Below are positions 7,006 through 16,029 of a stretch of 64,000 nucleotides of DNA, one piece after another. The notes beneath the pieces were generated by a model. It did no database searches. It had not been told where the DNA came from and worked only from the letters and a program-made list of their open reading frames with translations. Both the position numbers and the translations under genes were made by a program. Source of the DNA: Streptomyces spirodelae (GTDB taxonomy: Bacteria > Actinomycetota > Actinomycetes > Streptomycetales > Streptomycetaceae); assembly GCF_017676385.1 (NCBI RefSeq), contig NZ_JAFFZN010000029.1:1-64000 (forward strand), written 5' to 3'. The stretch's first letter is position 1, and each line of letters begins with the position of its first letter.

Positions 7006-9153
7006 TCAGCCGGTCGCCTTCAAGGCCAGCCACAGCTCCATACGCACGTCAGGGTCGTCGAGGGAGCGGCCCAGGATCTCCTCGACCCGGCGCATGCGGT
7101 ACCGCAGGGTGTGACGGTGCACACCCAGCTCGGCGGCGGCGGCGTCCCACTGGCCGTGCCGGGACAGCCAGGCACGCAGCGAGGCGACCAGATCACCCCT
7201 GCCGTTCGCATCGTGCTCGCGCAGTGAGCGCAGCAGTCCGTCGGCGAAGGCCCGCACCGCGTCGTCGGCCAGCAACGGCAGCACCGAGCCCGCCGCGACA
7301 TCCTCGTGCTCCACCAGGGGCACACCGCGCCGCCTGGCCACGGACAGCGCCTGGTCGGCCTGCTTGAAGGCGACGGCTGCGGCGGACAGGCCCACGGGCG
7401 CGGAGACACCGATCGCCAGCCCCTCCTCGCCGCCCCCACCGGGACGGCGGCCCGGCTGCGCGGCGTCAGCCGTCGCGGCGAACTCCGCGCAGACTGCCAC
7501 GGCCGCACCGCCGTCCGAGGCGAGCACCACCAGGCGCGCCCCGTCGGGCACCACCAGCACGGCCTCACCGTTGCGCGCCGCCGCGGTCTCGACCGCGTCG
7601 GCGAGCTCTTCGAGAGGCCAGACGATCCGGCCCAGCCGCCCGGTGTCGGACGCGTCGGCCTGGGGGCCGCCACCCGCGCCGACCACCACGCCGGAGGCCG
7701 CCGGAGCGGTGCCGGAGGTGGCGGGCGACGTGGTGGCGGACACGTGAGCGGTGACGGTGGCGGGCACGGAGGGCGCCGAAGAGGTCCCCGACACTGCGGA
7801 CGACGCCGAGGACGACGCCGAGCCGTCCCGACCCGCGGCAGCCTGCGACTTCGCCGACTGTGCGGCAGGCTGGGACGCGACGCCTTCGACCGCACCGGCT
7901 CTCGCCGCTGCGGGACTGGCCACGGACGACTTCCCTGTGGCGCTCTTCACCGCGCCCGGCTTCCCCGCCGGTTTCGGGACAGCGGCCCTGGCCGGATCGG
8001 CAGCGCCGGACACGGCACCGGGCGTACCCGCCGTGGCTGCCAGATCAGTCAGCCCGCACGGCTCGCCCGCACGGGCCAGATAGCCACTGGACACCGGCGA
8101 AGGACGCGCCGCTGACGGGGTCGGCACCGCCGGGGCCGACGGCGGCGTGGCGGAGGTGTGGACCGCCGCGATGGACTCCTGCGCGAAGCGCGCCGCCGCA
8201 GCCGACGCCGGCTCTGCGACGATCACCCGCATCGGGGCGTCCAGCAGCCCGCCGTAAAGCTGCCCCGCAACGGCGCGCGCGTGCTCGCCCTCGCCGACGA
8301 GCAGCATCTTGAGCACAGCCGCACCCAACCGCTGCTCGGCCTCCTGCAGTGCGCGGGACCGCTCCATGGTCAGGGTCAGCAGCGCTATGGCCGAGTTCAC
8401 CGCGTACCGCTCGGCCGTACCGAGCGGCGCCGCCGTGCCCACGGCCAGCACGGCCTTGGCGCGTCGGCCGCTGCCGATCGACTGGAGCTCGACCCGGTCG
8501 TCCCCGCTGTCCGCCTCGCTGACCACCGCGCTGGCGGGCGTGGGACGGTCCCGCAGCCGCTCGGCGTCACCGACGAAACGGGCCGCCCGCCGCACCGCCC
8601 AGGCAGGGGCCGTGGCGACGACCGATCCGGAGGCGTCGTACAGCGCGGCCCACCCGTCGACCTGCGAGGCCAGCCGGGCGAGCAGCGCGGAAGGCCCCTC
8701 CCGGGAGAGCGCGGCGCGGGTCATCTCGCGCTGTGCGTCGAAACCGGCGGTCACAGCGCGGTACTGCTCGGCGGCGATGTCCGCCGAGACCGCCTTGCTG
8801 ATCGCGATGAACGGGGTGCGCCTGGGCACCTCGAGCAGCGGGAGATCCGCTTCACGGCAGGCGTCCACGAGGGGCTGTGGCACGCCCTCGTAGTTGACGC
8901 CCGCGGCGAAGCCCAGCCCCACCACGCCCTTGCTCACCAGCTTCTCCACGTAGGCGCGCATCGCCTCGGGGTCGGCCGCGTCCAGCTTGAGCCCCGTGAA
9001 CAGAATGAGCTCCCCGCCGTCCATGTACGGCGTCGGATCGGCGAGCTCACTGGCGTGCGCCCACCGCACGGCGGCATCCAGCCTGTCGTGCCCCGCGAGC
9101 ACGGAGAGGCGGAGCGCGGAGTTCTGGACGAGCGTGGCAAGAGTCGGTGGCAT
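7006..9153 (-). CDS. PucR-family transcriptional regulator with long low-complexity insertion
   Basis: A 715-aa regulator, larger than most PucR proteins. Residues about 1-125 are the N-terminal PucR sensory domain (LAGHDRLDAAVRWAHASEL, then GGELILFTGLKL). A GGDEF-like central domain follows. The C-terminal HTH_30 DNA-binding domain (AAELGVHRHTLRYRMRRVEEILG) lies near residues 660-710. About 170 residues (bases 7640-8155) of Ala/Ser/Pro/Gly-rich sequence interrupt the central domain. The ATG start has GGTGAAG upstream and homology begins immediately. Family members control purine, amine or GABA catabolism. Here the neighbours are an aldehyde dehydrogenase and gabT, so polyamine/GABA control is inferred. 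Confidence 0.88.
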   Translation of the reverse strand: MPPTLATLVQNSALRLSVLAGHDRLDAAVRWAHASELADPTPYMDGGELILFTGLKLDAADPEAMRAYVEKLVSKGVVGLGFAAGVNYEGVPQPLVDACREADLPLLEVPRRTPFIAISKAVSADIAAEQYRAVTAGFDAQREMTRAALSREGPSALLARLASQVDGWAALYDASGSVVATAPAWAVRRAARFVGDAERLRDRPTPASAVVSEADSGDDRVELQSIGSGRRAKAVLAVGTAAPLGTAERYAVNSAIALLTLTMERSRALQEAEQRLGAAVLKMLLVGEGEHARAVAGQLYGGLLDAPMRVIVAEPASAAAARFAQESIAAVHTSATPPSAPAVPTPSAARPSPVSSGYLARAGEPCGLTDLAATAGTPGAVSGAADPARAAVPKPAGKPGAVKSATGKSSVASPAAARAGAVEGVASQPAAQSAKSQAAAGRDGSASSSASSAVSGTSSAPSVPATVTAHVSATTSPATSGTAPAASGVVVGAGGGPQADASDTGRLGRIVWPLEELADAVETAAARNGEAVLVVPDGARLVVLASDGGAAVAVCAEFAATADAAQPGRRPGGGGEEGLAIGVSAPVGLSAAAVAFKQADQALSVARRRGVPLVEHEDVAAGSVLPLLADDAVRAFADGLLRSLREHDANGRGDLVASLRAWLSRHGQWDAAAAELGVHRHTLRYRMRRVEEILGRSLDDPDVRMELWLALKATG

Positions 9154-9259
9154 AACGCACTTCACCGTACAGCCGTCTGACTGTTTTCGGCCCCTCACAT
9201 ATGTGGCCTCGGTTCGGGGCTCCGGCTCCCTCCTGGGCTCACTCCCCCAGTCCCAGGGC

Positions 9260-11542
9260 TCACTCTCCCAGTTTTGTCAGGATCGGCGGCGTACGCTCCC
9301 CCCGCACCGTGGTGACGGAGAGCACCGCGTGCTCCGGCTGCAGCTCATTGGCCAGATCGGAGGCCGACCAGCGCTCCCGCTGCTCACTGCGCACGGTCAC
9401 CGACTCGGCGGTCACATGCTTGCCGGTCGCCAGCCGCCGCACCGCGTGCAGGACGCGCGTGACGGGCTCGTCCGAGACCAGCTGCCGGTTGGTGACCGTA
9501 CGCGTCTGCACCCACTCGGTGCCCCACACCTCGGCGAACCGCTCGGCGTCCCACGGGGTCACCCCGGCACACACCATCCGGCACCCCACAGCGCCCAGCA
9601 GCGGGCCACGGAGCGGCTCGGGCACATCGTCCAGCGCCCGCAGCGTCAGCAGAACACCCGCGTGCACCGAGCGCAGCCGCTGAAGCCCCCGCAGGGCCTG
9701 CGGAGTGACCGTCTGCGCCGCGTCGTCCAGCACCAGACAGGCGAACAGCGACTGATCACCGCGCGCCACCGCACACTCCGTGAACTGCGCCAGAACCAGC
9801 CGCGCCAGGATGCGCGACGCCTCCGCGTGCGCCCGCTCCGGAAGGTCGATCCGGACCCGCAGCGGATGCTCCAGCGCCCGCAGCGAGAACGGACGCCGCC
9901 CCTCGGCCCTGGGGCTGCCCTCCGGCAGGAAGAAGTCGGCGAAAGCCGGCCTGTCCAGCAACGCGATCCGGTCCGCCAGCAGCGCGGCGATGTCCCCGGC
10001 CCGTCCGGACTGGCGCTCGAACGCGTCCAGCTCGCGAAGCTGCCCCTGTTGCCCGTCGGCGCGCAGCGCTTCCCGCAGCGCGTCGAGGGCGCCGGGAGCA
10101 CCGTCCAGCAGCTCACGCAGCTCCGGAACGGCGGGAAACCGCCCGTGCACCGCCGCGAACGGCCCGATGAGCTGGGCCAACGTCGTGGCGGCGCGCCGAC
10201 TGTCACCCCCCGGCAGCGCGGCCACCAGATCCCCGACCAGCGCCTCGGCGAGCATCCCCGCCGCCTCGTCCGGATCGGTCGTACCGCCGTAGAGATCGAG
10301 ATCGTGCGTGGAGCCCGCGTGGCCCAGCCGCAGGACGAGGTCGAACGAGTCGTCGGGCACGAAATGCGACCCCGCGGGGCTCACCGCGATCACGGCCGCC
10401 TGCCCCGCCAGCGCCTGCAGACACAGCGACTCCACCACCGGGCGGGCCAGCTTGCTCGTCTTCCCCGTACCGGGCGGCCCCACCGCGAGCGCCGACGTGC
10501 CCAGCAACGACGGGTCCAGCGCGATGCCCGCGCCCCGGTAGTCGTGCGGGTTCCGGTCGGAGTCGGCCGCCCGCCCGATCCGCACCTGGCGCAGCGACAG
10601 ATCGTGCCGGGCAGCCCGCACCGGAAGATCCCGGGCACCCGACGGATGCCCACACGCCCCCGCGCCCTGCTGCACGACGTTCTCCACGAAGGTGCCCAGC
10701 CGCTGCGGCCTGGCCCGCACGGTCTGCCAGGCCCGCTCGATACGCGCATGGTCGACGTCGGACATCCTCCCCGCCCGCAGGTCCTCAGCCAGCCGCTCGG
10801 CCGCCTCGCTCGCACCTCCGGCCCGCAGGTCGGGCCACTGGACGGGGTCGAGGTGCGCGGGAGGGGCCGGGGCCTGCGACGGCCCCGCGGCCGGCACCTC
10901 GTCCGGTACGAACCCGCCCGACTGCCGGCCTCCCTCGCCCTTCATCCGCGCCCAGACGCGGCGAGCGAGCTCGTCCCAGCGGCCGATGCGGCCGAAGAAG
11001 AAGGCGAGGCCAAAAAGGAGCGCGCCGCTGTACAGCCATGTCGACCAGACGAACAGAATCTGGTTACCGTCTTCCTCCCGCCACGACTCAGGGGTAAGGG
11101 CGAGGAGAGGCCATTTCCAGTAGCTGCCCAGATACCCGTTCCACAACAACGACCACAGCAGCCACCCCATCAGGAACGAGATGATCGCGCCGCTGACGAG
11201 CTGGCGGGCCGGGATGCGGTCGGGGTCTTCCGGGGGGCGCGGGGTGTAGCCGCAGCGCCAGATACCGGGGGCCGCCTCCGGGCGGGGCAGCCGCAGCCAG
11301 TCGGCCAGCGGAGGGCCTGCCTGGGGCGCGCTCGGAGGCATGGGTGGCGGTCCCGCCGCGCCCGCTTCGACACCGCGAGCGGCGGGAACGGTGGCGCCTC
11401 CCGTGGGTGGATCAACGGTGGGTGGGGCAACGGGGGGCGGCGGTGAGGGCGTGGGCGGCGCCGGGGGCGGCCCGGTGGGGGCGGGGGCAGTGTGGTGAGT
11501 GCTGCCTGTGCCCTGCTTCCGGTGGGGAAGCCCCATGTCCAT
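9260..11542 (-). CDS. VirD4/TraG-like membrane-anchored ATPase
   Basis: About 760 aa. The N-terminus (residues 1-100) is very Pro-rich. Two hydrophobic segments follow near residues 130-155 and 185-205. The cytoplasmic remainder is a P-loop ATPase: Walker A GPPGTGKTSKLA near residue 375 and a Walker B-like ACLVLDDAAQ about 200 residues later, spacing like VirD4/TraD-type coupling proteins. A GAGG lies 6 bases before the chosen ATG. A second in-frame ATG lies at 11536. No other conjugation or secretion gene is nearby, so a DNA-transfer role is unsupported. It is divergent from gabT. I would call it an ATP-binding protein of unknown function. Confidence 0.75.
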   Translation of the reverse strand: MDMGLPHRKQGTGSTHHTAPAPTGPPPAPPTPSPPPPVAPPTVDPPTGGATVPAARGVEAGAAGPPPMPPSAPQAGPPLADWLRLPRPEAAPGIWRCGYTPRPPEDPDRIPARQLVSGAIISFLMGWLLWSLLWNGYLGSYWKWPLLALTPESWREEDGNQILFVWSTWLYSGALLFGLAFFFGRIGRWDELARRVWARMKGEGGRQSGGFVPDEVPAAGPSQAPAPPAHLDPVQWPDLRAGGASEAAERLAEDLRAGRMSDVDHARIERAWQTVRARPQRLGTFVENVVQQGAGACGHPSGARDLPVRAARHDLSLRQVRIGRAADSDRNPHDYRGAGIALDPSLLGTSALAVGPPGTGKTSKLARPVVESLCLQALAGQAAVIAVSPAGSHFVPDDSFDLVLRLGHAGSTHDLDLYGGTTDPDEAAGMLAEALVGDLVAALPGGDSRRAATTLAQLIGPFAAVHGRFPAVPELRELLDGAPGALDALREALRADGQQGQLRELDAFERQSGRAGDIAALLADRIALLDRPAFADFFLPEGSPRAEGRRPFSLRALEHPLRVRIDLPERAHAEASRILARLVLAQFTECAVARGDQSLFACLVLDDAAQTVTPQALRGLQRLRSVHAGVLLTLRALDDVPEPLRGPLLGAVGCRMVCAGVTPWDAERFAEVWGTEWVQTRTVTNRQLVSDEPVTRVLHAVRRLATGKHVTAESVTVRSEQRERWSASDLANELQPEHAVLSVTTVRGERTPPILTKLGE

Positions 11543-11866
11543 GTGCTGCCTCAGCTCCCTGACGCCCCGACGCGTCGGCTCTCGCGGGCCGACGCCCTCC
11601 TGCACCCAATCTAGCGGCCGACCACGTCAGTTGGCCCGTGGCAGCGTCCCGCCCGTCGGGACGGTGCGGCCGCAGCCCCCGAAAGGCGCGGAAATGGACG
11701 TGATCATGCACCGGCCGTTCCGGGCTCACCAGCCCGAAGCGATCGCCCCTATGTCCGTGGTGGCCAACAAACCGCCCGTACTTCTCCGGAGCGGTGCATG
11801 TGTCGGCCGCGCGCGTGCCCCTAGCCTGCGAAGTGCCAGACCCCCGTTCCTCCCGAGGAGTGCGCT
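11543..11866. other. Divergent promoter region between the VirD4-like gene and gabT
   Basis: 324 bp with no gene that I can support. On the minus strand TAGATT (11608-11613) is a candidate -10 for the ATPase gene. On the plus strand TAGCCT at about 11823, preceded 16 bases earlier by GTGTCG, is a candidate promoter for gabT. A 7-bp inverted repeat (11645-11651 with 11657-11663) lies between them and could be an operator. Confidence 0.35.
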
Positions 11867-13225
11867 ATGACCGGAAAGACGGAACTGTCCGGAGGGCCTG
11901 CCCTCCCCCAGGAGCGGCGTGTCGTCACCGCCGTCCCCGGGCCCAAGTCGCAGGAGCTGATGGCCCGCAAGCAGGCATCGGTGGCCAACGGCATCGGGAC
12001 GGTGCTGCCGGTCTTCGCACGGCGGGCCGGCGGCGGCGTCCTGGAGGACGTGGACGGCAACTCGTTCATCGACTTCGGCTCCGGCATCGCCGTGACCTCA
12101 GTCGGCAACAGCGCCGAGGCAGTGGTACGCCGGGCGACGGAGCAGCTCAACGACTTCACCCACACATGTGCGATGGTCGTGCCGTACGAGCCGTACGTGC
12201 AGGTCTGCGAGGAGCTGGCCAAGGTCACGCCGGGTGACCACGAGAAGAAGAGCGCGCTGTTCAACTCGGGCGCCGAGGCGGTGGAGAACGCCGTCAAGAT
12301 CGCCCGTACGCACACCGGCCGGCAGGCCGTCGTCGTCTTCGACCACGGCTACCACGGCCGCACCAACCTGACGATGGCGCTCACGTCCAAGAACATGCCG
12401 TACAAGCACGGCTTCGGCCCGTTCGCGCCCGAGGTCTACCGCGTTCCGGTCGCCTACCCCTACCGCTGGCTGACCGGCCCGGAGAACTGCGCCGAGGAGG
12501 CGGCGGCCCAGGCGATCGACCAGATCACCAAGCAGATCGGCCCGGACAACGTCGCGGCCATCATCATCGAACCGGTGCTGGGCGAGGGCGGCTTCATCGT
12601 CCCGGCCAAGGGCTTCCTGCCCCGCATCCAGCAGTTCGCGCGGGACAACGGGATCGTCTTCGTGGCGGACGAGATCCAGTCCGGCTTCTGCCGTACGGGC
12701 CAGTGGTTCGCCTGCGAGGACGAGGGTCTCGTCCCGGACCTGATCACCACGGCGAAGGGCATCGCGGGCGGTCTGCCGCTCGCCGCTGTCACCGGCCGTG
12801 CCGACATCATGGACTCCGCGCACAGCGGTGGCCTGGGCGGCACCTACGGCGGCAACCCGGTGGCCTGCGCCGCGGCGCTCGGCTCCATCGAGACGATGCG
12901 CGAGCTGGACCTGCCCGCCAAGGCCCGGCGCATCGAGGAGATCATGAAGCCGCGACTGGAGAAGCTGGCGGAGAAGTCCGACATCATCGGCGATGTCCGC
13001 GGCCGGGGCGCCATGCTCGCCATCGAACTGGTGAAGCCGGGCGGCAAGGAGCCCAACCCGGAGGCCACCGCCGCGCTGGCCAAGGCGTGCCACCAGCAGG
13101 GCCTGCTGGTGCTGACGACGGGCACCTACGGCAACGTGGTGCGTTTCCTGCCGCCGCTGGTCATCGGTGAGGACCTGCTGAACGAGGGCCTGGACGTCCT
13201 GGAGGACGCGATCACCGGCCTGTGA
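11867..13225 (+). CDS. gabT: 4-aminobutyrate aminotransferase
   Basis: A 452-aa class III PLP-dependent aminotransferase. It converts GABA and 2-oxoglutarate to succinic semialdehyde and glutamate. Visible features are the substrate/cofactor segment FNSGAEAVENAVKIAR, HGYHGRTNLT, IIEPVLGEGGF, VADEIQSGF, and the Schiff-base Lys in TTAKGIAGGLPLA. Length and motif order fit GabT closely. The ATG has GAGGAG immediately upstream. A repeat tract and a strong hairpin terminator follow, so the gene is probably monocistronic. It lies in the middle of the polyamine region and supplies the step between 4-aminobutyrate and succinic semialdehyde. Confidence 0.92.
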   Translation: MTGKTELSGGPALPQERRVVTAVPGPKSQELMARKQASVANGIGTVLPVFARRAGGGVLEDVDGNSFIDFGSGIAVTSVGNSAEAVVRRATEQLNDFTHTCAMVVPYEPYVQVCEELAKVTPGDHEKKSALFNSGAEAVENAVKIARTHTGRQAVVVFDHGYHGRTNLTMALTSKNMPYKHGFGPFAPEVYRVPVAYPYRWLTGPENCAEEAAAQAIDQITKQIGPDNVAAIIIEPVLGEGGFIVPAKGFLPRIQQFARDNGIVFVADEIQSGFCRTGQWFACEDEGLVPDLITTAKGIAGGLPLAAVTGRADIMDSAHSGGLGGTYGGNPVACAAALGSIETMRELDLPAKARRIEEIMKPRLEKLAEKSDIIGDVRGRGAMLAIELVKPGGKEPNPEATAALAKACHQQGLLVLTTGTYGNVVRFLPPLVIGEDLLNEGLDVLEDAITGL

Positions 13226-13259
13226 GGCCCTGCCCGTGCGGCCCTCGCCTCCCTGACCT

Positions 13260-13360
13260 CCGTTCCGGTCCGGTCCATCGGTCCGGTCCGGTCCATCGGT
13301 CCAGTCCGGTCCATCGGTCCAGTCCGATCCGGTCCAGTCCGTCCGATCCGGTCCGACCGC
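13260..13360 (+). repeat. 18-bp tandem repeat tract with GGTCC core
   Basis: Three consecutive 18-bp units of consensus CGGTCCATCGGTCCRGTC (13271-13288, 13289-13306, 13307-13324), flanked by degenerate GGTCCAGTCC/GATCCGGTCC copies. It is non-coding, between the gabT stop and its terminator, and looks like slippage-type expansion. Confidence 0.8.
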
Positions 13361-13381
13361 CACGCGGTCCGAGTGCGGTCC

Positions 13382-13409
13382 AAGTGCGGGCGCTCAGGCG
13401 CCCGCACTT
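13382..13409 (+). terminator. gabT transcription terminator
   Basis: A perfect 12-bp inverted repeat (13382-13393 with 13398-13409), AAGTGCGGGCGC with its complement around a TCAG loop, followed by T residues. Arms end in AA/TT, so it could act in both directions. It lies about 155 bp after the gabT stop. Confidence 0.85.
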
Positions 13410-13686
13410 TCGCGTTCCGCCGCCTGTGCCGCCCTGTACCGTGGGGCGGCACAGGCGGCGCTCATGTGCGCGGTGACCAGCAGGGGAGCGGTACCGGTGA
13501 AGAATGTGTGCGGGGCCGATGTCCGGTGCGTAATGCGCCTGTCGGGCCCTGCCCCGCTGCCGTACGGTTTCAGGAGTCGCCGGGAGGCACGGAGGGCCAC
13601 CTCCGGCCTCTTGGCCCGAGCCGGTCTCTCCCCAAGACAGGCCCGGCCGTGCCCTCGCGCACGTTCCTCACCGATCGGATAGCCGC

Positions 13687-14436
13687 TTGTCCCACACCCC
13701 CCGGGACCGGCGGGAACCCGGTCGACACGGCCGCCCCGGAACTGTCCCCCCGGTTCCCGGGCGGCCGGCCACGTTCCCGGCCCGTTCCGCCGCACCCACC
13801 CCACGACGCCCTGCCCCACGCGCAAGAGCCTGGGCCGCCACTCTTTGCTCCCTATGCGCCCTGGTCCTGTTTGTGGGCACCTGGCAGGTCCTCACACACG
13901 GACCGCTGGTCCGTGGGGACGAGGATCTGGGCGCTGCCATGCGCCGTACGGCACCGTCCCGTGCCCTCGCCGAGGTGCTGGCGGACGCGGGCAACATGGA
14001 GGTGGCGCTGCCGCTGCTCGCCGTCGCGATGGCGCTGTCGCTGCTGCGCTCGCGGGGTCGCACCTGGCCGCCGGTCCTGTGCTGCGCGGTCGCGGTGGGG
14101 CTGATGGCACCGCTGGTGGCGGGTGTGAAGGCATGGACGGACCGTACGGGCCCGTTGGGCGGCGGGGGCTTCTACCCGTCAGGGCACGCCGCCACGGCGG
14201 CGGTGGCCCTCGGTGGCGCGCTGCTCCTGCTGTCCCCGGCTCTGCCCCGCGCGGCCCGAGCGCCGGCGTGGACGCTCATAGCCGCGCTCGTGGTCGGCAA
14301 TGGGCTGGGGCTGGTGTGGCGCGGCTACCACTGGCCGCTGGATGTGGTGGCCGGCTGGTGTCTCAGCGTGCTGCTGCTGTACGTGGCAGCCGCGACCGCC
14401 CGCCGGGCTCGGAAGCGGACAACGGCACACCGGTGA
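13687..14436 (+). CDS. PAP2-family membrane phosphatase
   Basis: About 249 aa, an integral-membrane lipid or undecaprenyl-pyrophosphate-type phosphatase. The three PAP2 motifs are present: KAWTDRTGP, the PSGHA motif with catalytic His near residue 165, and RGYHWPLDVVAG. Five or six membrane segments lie between residues 48 and 240. The first 47 residues are Pro/Arg-rich and may be an artefact of a wrong start. The frame offers only a TTG at 13687 before the first membrane span, with no obvious ribosome-binding site, so the N-terminus is uncertain. It converges with the flavin oxidase gene, 35 bp apart. Confidence 0.82.
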   Translation: MSHTPRDRREPGRHGRPGTVPPVPGRPATFPARSAAPTPRRPAPRARAWAATLCSLCALVLFVGTWQVLTHGPLVRGDEDLGAAMRRTAPSRALAEVLADAGNMEVALPLLAVAMALSLLRSRGRTWPPVLCCAVAVGLMAPLVAGVKAWTDRTGPLGGGGFYPSGHAATAAVALGGALLLLSPALPRAARAPAWTLIAALVVGNGLGLVWRGYHWPLDVVAGWCLSVLLLYVAAATARRARKRTTAHR

Positions 14437-14471
14437 CAGGCAGCTGGCAGACGCAGGCCGGTGAGGACCGC

Positions 14472-15896
14472 TCAGCTGTCGAAGCCCAGGCCCACCTTGT
14501 CCATGGTCTTCAGCCACAGGTTGCGGCGTCCGGCCTGGGCGTCGGAGCGGGCCAGCGACCACTGGGTGAGGCCGATTCCGGCCCATCGCACCGGCTCCGG
14601 GGGGAACGGCAGCGGCTTCTTGCGCACCATCTCCAGCTCGGTGCGCTCCGTCCGCTCCCCCGCGAGCAGGTCGAGCATCACCTCGGCGCCGAAGCGGGTG
14701 GCGCCGACACCGAGCCCGGTGAAGCCGGCCGCGTAGCTGACGCGACCGTCCATCGCGGTGCCGAAGAAGGGGGAGAAGCGCGAGCAGGTGTCGATGGCGC
14801 CGCCCCAGCTGTGGGTGAAGCGGATGCCCTCCAGCTGTGGGAAGCAGCGGAAGAAGTGCCGGGCGAGCTTGGCGAAGGTCTCGGGGCGCTGGTGGAAGTC
14901 GCGGGAGATGCGGCTGCCGTAGTGGTAGAGGACGTCGTAGCCGCCCCACAGGATGCGGTTGTCCGTGGTGATGCGGAAGTAGTGGAAGTGGTTGGCGCTG
15001 TCGCTGAGGCCCTGGCGGTTGTGCCAGCGGATCGCCGCCCGCTGCTCCTCGCTGAGCGGCTCGGTCATCAGCGCGTAGTCGTAGACGGGGACGATGTAGG
15101 GCCGCACCCGGCGCAGCAGGGAGGGGAAGGCGTTGGTGCCGAGTGCGACCTGCCTGGCGCGTACCCGGCCGTACGGGGTCGTCACCCCGATCCCCGCGTC
15201 ATGGGCGCCCAGCCGGGTGGCCGGGCTGTGCTCGTGGAAGCGGACGCCGGCCCGTTCGCAGGCGCGCTTGAGGCCCCAGGCGAGGCGGGCCGGGTTGACC
15301 ATGGCCACGCCCGTACGGTCCCAGAGGCCGGCGAGGAAGGTCGGCGACTCGGCCTCGGCGCGCACCGCGTCGCGGTCCAGCAGCGTCAGCCCCTCCCCCA
15401 CCCCCAGGGCGCGTGCTTCCCGCTCCCACTCCTCCAGTTCGGCCACCTGGTGGGGCTCGGTGGCGACGGCGATTTCGCCGGTGCGCTCGAAGTCGCAGTC
15501 GATGCCGTAGCGGGCGACGGTTTCCTCGATGGCGTCGAGGTTGCGCGCTCCCAGCCGCTCCAGCTCCGCGATCTCGCCCGGCCAGCGGGCGAGTCCGTTG
15601 CCGAAGCCGTGGGTGAGGGAGGCCGCGCAGAAGCCACCGTTGCGCCCTGAGGCGGCCCAGCCGACCTCCTCGCCCTCGATGAGCACCACGTCGCGGTCGG
15701 GGTCGCGCTCCTTGGCCAGCAGCGCGGTCCACAGTCCGCTGTAGCCGCCGCCTACGACCAGAAGGTCGCACTCCTCGTCACCGACGAGAGCCGGTCGGGG
15801 GGCGGGTCGGTGGTCGGGGTCGTCCAGCCAGAACGGAGTGGGCTGGGCGTCGGCGAGAGAGCGGAGGGCAGCCTGGGAAGCCACGGCATCGCTCAC
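14472..15896 (-). CDS. FAD-dependent amine oxidase, PuuB/gamma-glutamylputrescine oxidase-like
   Basis: A 474-aa flavoprotein of the DAO/PuuB type. The Rossmann FAD motif CDLLVVGGGYSGLWTALLA lies near residues 43-62, followed by GWAASGRNGGFCAASLTHG, typical of PuuB-like oxidases. The C-terminal FTGLGVGATRFGAEVM closes the FAD site. It would oxidise putrescine, glutamylputrescine or a related amine to the aldehyde with hydrogen peroxide release. The GTG start has GAGGAG about 9 bases upstream. It is the last gene of the polyamine uptake operon, 133 bp after the permease gene, which supports an amine substrate. The exact amine is inferred. Confidence 0.85.
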   Translation of the reverse strand: MSDAVASQAALRSLADAQPTPFWLDDPDHRPAPRPALVGDEECDLLVVGGGYSGLWTALLAKERDPDRDVVLIEGEEVGWAASGRNGGFCAASLTHGFGNGLARWPGEIAELERLGARNLDAIEETVARYGIDCDFERTGEIAVATEPHQVAELEEWEREARALGVGEGLTLLDRDAVRAEAESPTFLAGLWDRTGVAMVNPARLAWGLKRACERAGVRFHEHSPATRLGAHDAGIGVTTPYGRVRARQVALGTNAFPSLLRRVRPYIVPVYDYALMTEPLSEEQRAAIRWHNRQGLSDSANHFHYFRITTDNRILWGGYDVLYHYGSRISRDFHQRPETFAKLARHFFRCFPQLEGIRFTHSWGGAIDTCSRFSPFFGTAMDGRVSYAAGFTGLGVGATRFGAEVMLDLLAGERTERTELEMVRKKPLPFPPEPVRWAGIGLTQWSLARSDAQAGRRNLWLKTMDKVGLGFDS

Positions 15897-16029
15897 GGTT
15901 ATCGACTCCTCGTGGTACTGCTCACGGTCATCGGCTCCTGTTTTCGTTCTTCTCTGGTCCTGCGGGCTTCACGGTTGGCGGCCTGACAGGTTTGGAGGGC
16001 TTGGCGGTATGCGGACGGATCCGCAGCGG

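Larger units (their letters stand above)
13226..13686. other. 461-bp intergenic region after gabT
   Basis: Contains the 18-bp tandem repeat tract and the gabT terminator listed separately. The remaining bases, about 13411-13686, hold no gene I can support. They presumably carry the promoter of the PAP2 phosphatase gene, but I could not identify a convincing -10/-35 pair. Confidence 0.5.

Noticed and set aside
5428..7227. A 599-codon plus-strand frame opposite the first aldehyde dehydrogenase
   Set aside because: Composition is Arg/Gly/His-rich shadow type and it runs across an intergenic region and a second gene. The minus-strand genes are real.
9260..11542. Possibility that the VirD4-like gene marks an integrated conjugative element
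   Set aside because: No integrase, relaxase, att-like direct repeats or tRNA gene nearby, and the flanking gabT and pucR genes look native in composition.
13260..13360. Repeats considered as a possible CRISPR array
   Set aside because: Units are directly adjacent without unique spacers, are only 18 bp, and no cas gene is present.
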